Shown: piece after piece, positions 60,482-64,000 of the stretch
Numbering within the stretch: the stretch's first letter is position 1
Layout of the letters: each line of letters opens with the position of its first letter
Assembly (NCBI GenBank): GCA_963824105.1
Contig: CAWGNN010000006.1
Coordinates: 372,001 to 436,000 of the forward strand
DNA from: CAWDVB01 sp963824105
Lineage (GTDB): Bacteria > Actinomycetota > Actinomycetes > Propionibacteriales > Nocardioidaceae
Length of the DNA: 64,000 nucleotides
Direction: 5' to 3'
Translations under genes and position numbers: made by a program
Notes under the pieces: generated by a model
What the model saw: the letters and a program-made list of their open reading frames with translations, nothing else
Databases searched by the model: none
What the model was told of the DNA's origin: nothing

Positions 60482-62275
60482 ATGAGACCCGATGTCGGGT
60501 TCGACGCCTGCTACCGGTCCAACCGCGGTGCCCTGCTGCACGAGACCTTCCTGCTGACCGGCGATGTCCGGGCCGCGACCACCGCCGTCCGCGACGCCTT
60601 CGTCATCTCCTGGCAGCACTGGGACCGCGTCGGCCGCCAAGACGACCCGATGGAGTATGTGCGGCCGCTGGCCTGGCGGAAAGCCCTGCGCCGACACCGA
60701 GGCCGGATCTGGCACCGCAACCGGGGCATCTCCGAGGAGGACAAAGCAACCCTCGACGCCCTGCACAAGCTGCCGCAGACCAGCCGCCGGCTGCTGCTGG
60801 CTCTCGAGGTAGCGGACCTCCCCATGGACCAGGCGGCTCTCCAGTCCCACCTGTCAACCGAGGCCGCTCTTCTCCAGGCGGAGGAGGCACGGACCCAGGT
60901 CGCGACTGCGCTTCAGATCGCCCCGGAGATGGTGGGCGACCGGTTCCGGGGGATCACCTACGCCTCCTCGCTCACCGGCAACCTCCCCCGCCCATCGATC
61001 GTGATGCGAGCCGGAAGTAAACGGCGACGAGTTCGGGCCGCCACCCTGGTCGTCAGCGCGCTGAGCCTCGTACTGGCGGCAGGTGCCGTGGTGGCCGACC
61101 CGCACCGGACCCGCCCGGGAGCCGACCCGGCCTTCCTCCCGACATCTCCGACCACCAGCGCGACCCCTCCGGACGATGCCGTCCTGAAGCAGAGCCAGCT
61201 GATCGACGTCGCCCTCATCAATGCGACCGTGCCAGATCCGACCTGGACGGTGACGCGGACCGACAGCAACTCCGCCGGGGACGGTCTGAACTCGATCTGT
61301 CAGACAACTCGCTACGCCGACCCGCTGGGACTCGGTGCGCTGGTACGGGTCTTCTCGACGAAGGCCGACAAGCTCACAGCCGTCGAGACCCTCGCCACCT
61401 CCCGCTCCACCCGGCGAGCCGCCGCGACCTACCGGGTCACCATGGGTTGGTTCGGACGGTGCAAGGCACCACGCCTCCAGTTGGTCAAGGCGTTCGATGT
61501 CTCCGGAGTAGGCGAACACGCCACTTTGATCTATCTCAACCAGTACCTCGAGCACACCAGCACCCAGGCGATTGCCATCGCCCAGGTCGGCACCCAGACC
61601 GTCTCGCTCGTCTTCACGAGCTCTCCGAAGCGGGCGCCGGGCCCCGACCAGCTGGCCAACGCCCTGGCGGAAGCGACGGCGGGGTTCTGTGACACCGACT
61701 GCATCCATGCGGCACCGACCTACACGCCTCAGCTGCCCCACGCCGACGCGCCGCGACGACTGCTCGCGGCTGTCGATCTCCCGCCGGTGGGGAATATCCA
61801 GTCGGTGTGGGTCGGAACCAAGCCGCAGGCGAGGCTGGAGTCGGGAGCGACGGCGGAGTGCAAGACTCCGGGGCTCGTCAGCAGCGGTGCGTCGCCGGTG
61901 CAAGGGCGGACCTTCTTGATGCCCCAGGCGGCCCTCCCCGCGACGTTCGGCGCAGAGGAGACCGTCGGCGGATTCACCAGCCCCTCCCAAGCGAAGTCCT
62001 TCGCCGCGTCCTTCGCCACAGCCTTGGTGAAGTGCGCCTCGAAGGACTTCACGGTGCAGCTAACGTCATACGGCACCAAGCATGTGGGGACCTCGACCTA
62101 CCAGACCTGGCTCGTGAAGAGCAGAGTCAACCGCAAGGTGACGCTCGAGGTCCGGGTGGGACTGGTCCGCATGATCGGCACGGTCGCCGTGGTGGTGTTC
62201 ACCCCAGCCTCGGGAGCCGACATGGGAAGTGACGCGTTCGCGAACCTGACCCGGCGTGCGGCGCTCCGGCTCTAG
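60482..62275 (+). CDS. membrane-anchored sigma70-like protein fused to extracytoplasmic sensor-like domain
   Basis: This 597-residue protein has an unusual layout. Residues 1-~165 look like an ECF sigma factor: region 2-like 'LLHETFLLTGDVRAATTAVR', 'DAFVISWQHWDRV' and 'EYVRPLAWRKALRRHR', then a weak region 4 ('LHKLPQTSRRLLLALEVADL'). A basic patch and a single membrane helix follow ('RAATLVVSALSLVLAAGAVVA', about 187-207), then a Pro/Thr linker and a large outer domain of ~370 residues with paired cysteines, perhaps two repeats of a PknH-C-like fold ('TVPDPTWTVTRTDSNSAG', 'SVWVGTKPQ'). I chose ATG at 60482, 9 bases after GGAAGGAG; GTG at 60476 is possible. Function is unproven. Confidence 0.7.
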   Translation: MRPDVGFDACYRSNRGALLHETFLLTGDVRAATTAVRDAFVISWQHWDRVGRQDDPMEYVRPLAWRKALRRHRGRIWHRNRGISEEDKATLDALHKLPQTSRRLLLALEVADLPMDQAALQSHLSTEAALLQAEEARTQVATALQIAPEMVGDRFRGITYASSLTGNLPRPSIVMRAGSKRRRVRAATLVVSALSLVLAAGAVVADPHRTRPGADPAFLPTSPTTSATPPDDAVLKQSQLIDVALINATVPDPTWTVTRTDSNSAGDGLNSICQTTRYADPLGLGALVRVFSTKADKLTAVETLATSRSTRRAAATYRVTMGWFGRCKAPRLQLVKAFDVSGVGEHATLIYLNQYLEHTSTQAIAIAQVGTQTVSLVFTSSPKRAPGPDQLANALAEATAGFCDTDCIHAAPTYTPQLPHADAPRRLLAAVDLPPVGNIQSVWVGTKPQARLESGATAECKTPGLVSSGASPVQGRTFLMPQAALPATFGAEETVGGFTSPSQAKSFAASFATALVKCASKDFTVQLTSYGTKHVGTSTYQTWLVKSRVNRKVTLEVRVGLVRMIGTVAVVVFTPASGADMGSDAFANLTRRAALRL

Positions 62276-62281
62276 GACGTC

Positions 62282-62287
62282 TACCCT
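62282..62287 (+). promoter_or_regulatory. -10 element TACCCT of leaderless kynU
   Basis: TACCCT ends 7 bases before the ATG at 62295, right after the stop of the previous gene, with no ribosome site in between. Confidence 0.45.
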
Positions 62288-62294
62288 CGGGCTC

Positions 62295-63521
62295 ATGCCT
62301 CTGACCCGCTCTGACGCCGAAGCCCTCGACCGCTCGTCCCCGCTTGCCCACACGCGGGACAGGTTCACGCTCCCTGACGGGGTCGTCTACCTCTGCGGCA
62401 ACTCCCTCGGTCCCACGCCCACAGCAGTGAGCTCTCGCCTGAGCGAGGTCGTGACCGAGGAGTGGGGAAGGGGACTGGTGAGCGCGTGGAACAGCGCGGA
62501 CTGGTCCCACCTTGCCGGGCGGGTCGCCGCGCGGATCGCGCCGCTGATCGGAGCCGGGACCACGGATCTCTTCCTCGGCGACTCGACGAGCGTCACCCTC
62601 TTCAAGTCGATGGTGGCTGCCGCGCGGCTACGGCCGGATCGCTCGGTCATCGTGGTCGAGCCGACGACCTTCCCTACCGACGCCTACATCGCCCAGGGCG
62701 TCACCCGGCTGCTCGGGATGCAGTTGCGCTACTGCGACCCGACCGACCCGACTGCCGCGCTCGACGAGGATGTCGCGCTGCTCAGCCTCACCCACGTCGA
62801 CTTCCGCACCGGAGCGATGTACGACATGGGAGAGATCACCGACGCAGCCCACCGGGTGGGGGCCCTGATGCAGTGGGATCTGTGCCACTCGACCGGCGCC
62901 GTCCCGGTGGACCTCGCGGGCAACGACGTCGACCTCGCGGTGGGATGCACCTACAAGTACCTCAACGGCGGACCGGGATCACCCGCCTTCGGCTATGCCG
63001 CCCCCCGCCTGCAGGGCTCTTTGGACCAGCCCATCACCGGCTGGTGGGGACATGCGCACCCCTTCGACTTCGGCCTGGACTACGCTCCGGCGCCCGGGGT
63101 CACCCAGATGATCGTGGGCACTCCCCCGGTCCTGGCACTGTCCGCGCTGGAGGCCGCAATGACCGCATTCGACAGCGTGGCCATGGAGGATCTTCGCAGC
63201 GCTTCCCTGTCATTGACCGACCTGTTCCTCGGGCTCCTCGATGAGCGGGTGCCCGCACTGGAGATCCTTACGCCTCGTGAGCATGATCGGCGCGGAAGCC
63301 AGGTTTCCTTCCGCCACGATGCCGCCTATGGCCTGGTGCAGGCGCTCATCGCCCGCGGGGTCATCTGCGACTTCCGTGATCCAGACGTGGCGCGGTTCGG
63401 TTTCGCGCCGCTCTTCGTGACCCACACCGACGTTCACGACGCGGTGGACCATCTGGTCGACGTCCTGGCCAACGGCGAGCACCTGCGCCCGGAGTTCGCC
63501 ACCCGCAACGCCGTCACCTGA
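62295..63521 (+). CDS. kynU: kynureninase
   Basis: KynU (408 residues) is a PLP enzyme that cleaves kynurenine to anthranilate and alanine. The PLP lysine lies in 'AVGCTYKYLNGGPGSPAFG', the substrate region 'YLCGNSLGPTP' is at the N-terminus, and 'ITGWWGHAHPFDF' and 'GTPPVLALSALEAA' are family-typical. I chose ATG at 62295 because a TACCCT -10 box lies 7 bases upstream. No other tryptophan-degradation gene is in the window. Its stop codon lies inside the first copy of a 22-base tandem repeat. Confidence 0.9.
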   Translation: MPLTRSDAEALDRSSPLAHTRDRFTLPDGVVYLCGNSLGPTPTAVSSRLSEVVTEEWGRGLVSAWNSADWSHLAGRVAARIAPLIGAGTTDLFLGDSTSVTLFKSMVAAARLRPDRSVIVVEPTTFPTDAYIAQGVTRLLGMQLRYCDPTDPTAALDEDVALLSLTHVDFRTGAMYDMGEITDAAHRVGALMQWDLCHSTGAVPVDLAGNDVDLAVGCTYKYLNGGPGSPAFGYAAPRLQGSLDQPITGWWGHAHPFDFGLDYAPAPGVTQMIVGTPPVLALSALEAAMTAFDSVAMEDLRSASLSLTDLFLGLLDERVPALEILTPREHDRRGSQVSFRHDAAYGLVQALIARGVICDFRDPDVARFGFAPLFVTHTDVHDAVDHLVDVLANGEHLRPEFATRNAVT

Positions 63522-63605
63522 CCACTTGCGACGGGTCACCTGACCACTTGCGACGGGTCACCTGACCACTTGCGACGGGTCACCTGACCACTTGCGACGG
63601 GTCAG
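63514..63605. repeat. 22-bp tandem repeat, four copies, between kynU and sucD
   Basis: A 22-base unit is repeated exactly four times (63514-63535, 63536-63557, 63558-63579, 63580-63601), followed by the first four bases of a fifth. It begins with TCACCTGACC and ends GCGACGGG. The array fills the whole gap between the convergent kynU stop (63519-63521, in copy 1) and sucD stop (63602-63604). Junctions contain GGTCA/TGACC arms that could form small hairpins. Confidence 0.95.
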
Positions 63606-64000
63606 CGGGAGGTGATGATCTGGCGCATCAGGGCTGCGGTCTCGGACGGGGTCTTGCCGACCTTCACTCCGACGGCCTCCAGCGCGTCCTTCTTCGCCGC
63701 GGCTGTCCCTGAGGAGCCGGACACGATCGCGCCCGCGTGCCCCATGGTCTTGCCTTCGGGAGCGGTGAACCCCGCGACATAGCCGACGACCGGCTTGGTG
63801 ATGTGCTCGGCGATGTAGGCCGCCGCGCGCTCCTCGGCGTCGCCGCCGATCTCACCGATCATCACGATCGCGTCGGTCTCGGGGTCGTCCTGGAACGCCT
63901 GCAGGCAGTCGATGTGCGTGGTGCCGACGATCGGGTCCCCTCCGATTCCGATACAGGAGGAGAAGCCGAGGTCCCGCAGCTCGTACATCATCTGGTAGGT
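63602..64000 (-). CDS. sucD: succinyl-CoA synthetase alpha subunit, partial
   Basis: This is the C-terminal 132 residues of SucD; the rest lies beyond the window's right edge (the frame is open to base 64000). It makes ATP or GTP from succinyl-CoA in the TCA cycle. 'FSSCIGIGGDPIVGTTHIDC', 'IVMIGEIGGDAEERAA' and 'KTMGHAGAIV' (phosphorylated His) are diagnostic. It is convergent with kynU, with only the tandem repeat between them. Confidence 0.94.
   Translation of the reverse strand, partial: TYQMMYELRDLGFSSCIGIGGDPIVGTTHIDCLQAFQDDPETDAIVMIGEIGGDAEERAAAYIAEHITKPVVGYVAGFTAPEGKTMGHAGAIVSGSSGTAAAKKDALEAVGVKVGKTPSETAALMRQIITSR

Noticed and set aside
63514..63605. CRISPR array
   Set aside because: The 22-base units are directly adjacent with no spacers, and no cas genes are present.

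Overview
The window is high-GC DNA with dense, often overlapping genes, GTG and TTG starts, many starts that look leaderless, and families typical of Actinomycetota (LGFP-repeat SpoIID protein, DUF3017, DUF6350/PerM, monomeric NADP isocitrate dehydrogenase, MgtA-like mannosyltransferase). Several gene groups keep the order I recall from Mycobacterium tuberculosis (lpdA-pmmB-add-deoA-cdd-sdhCDAB; trpS-yihY; sucD-perM-purN-purH). A Nocardioides-like or other non-mycobacterial actinobacterium is my best guess, by inference only.

Layout. 1-10.8 kb: a DUF1801 fragment, a secreted SpoIID/LGFP protein, an LpdA-type flavoprotein, a gamma-glutamylcyclotransferase-like protein, a phosphohexomutase, a DCC thiol-disulfide protein, then an amino-sugar-like cluster (MGT glycosyltransferase, maltokinase/glucosamine-kinase-like protein, SIS isomerase) and a PH-domain membrane protein. 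10.8-25 kb: nucleoside catabolism. deoC plus two aldehyde dehydrogenase genes (the second lacks the catalytic half) and add flank a small toxin-antitoxin-like pair. A seven-gene minus-strand operon (BMP lipoprotein, ABC ATPase, two permeases, cdd, cytochrome P450, deoA) appears to import and break down nucleosides. 25-34 kb: M20 amidohydrolase, a B12-dependent mutase large subunit, two GT4 glycosyltransferases, and sdhCDAB. 34-41 kb: OsmC, GNAT, VOC, Hsp20 with a divergent HspR-like regulator, 2H phosphoesterase, trpS, a CBS/CorC transporter-like protein and a tandem GNAT.

41-48.6 kb is an accessory block between trpS and yihY: a Fic protein, an XRE-nucleotidyltransferase pair, a lipoprotein, two decayed genes meeting head to head, an ECF sigma factor with a putative anti-sigma partner, DUF2237, and small proteins. 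48.6-64 kb returns to core genes: yihY, monomeric icd, mdh, an IdeR-box-controlled feoABC operon, DUF3017-folD, purH under a ZTP riboswitch, purN, perM, a large membrane-anchored sigma-like/sensor fusion, kynureninase, a 22-bp tandem repeat and the end of sucD.

How the genes fit together: nucleosides enter through the ABC system. Cytidine and adenosine are deaminated by Cdd and Add, and thymidine/deoxyuridine is phosphorolysed by DeoA. A phosphomutase, possibly the one at 4166, would make deoxyribose-5-phosphate. DeoC yields glyceraldehyde-3-phosphate and acetaldehyde, and the aldehyde dehydrogenase would oxidise the latter. The most unusual items are the P450 embedded in the nucleoside operon, the catalytic-half-less aldehyde dehydrogenase, the transmembrane sigma-like protein at 60482, the glucosamine-kinase-like cluster, the TA-like modules with visible operators, and the head-to-head pseudogene junction near 45019.
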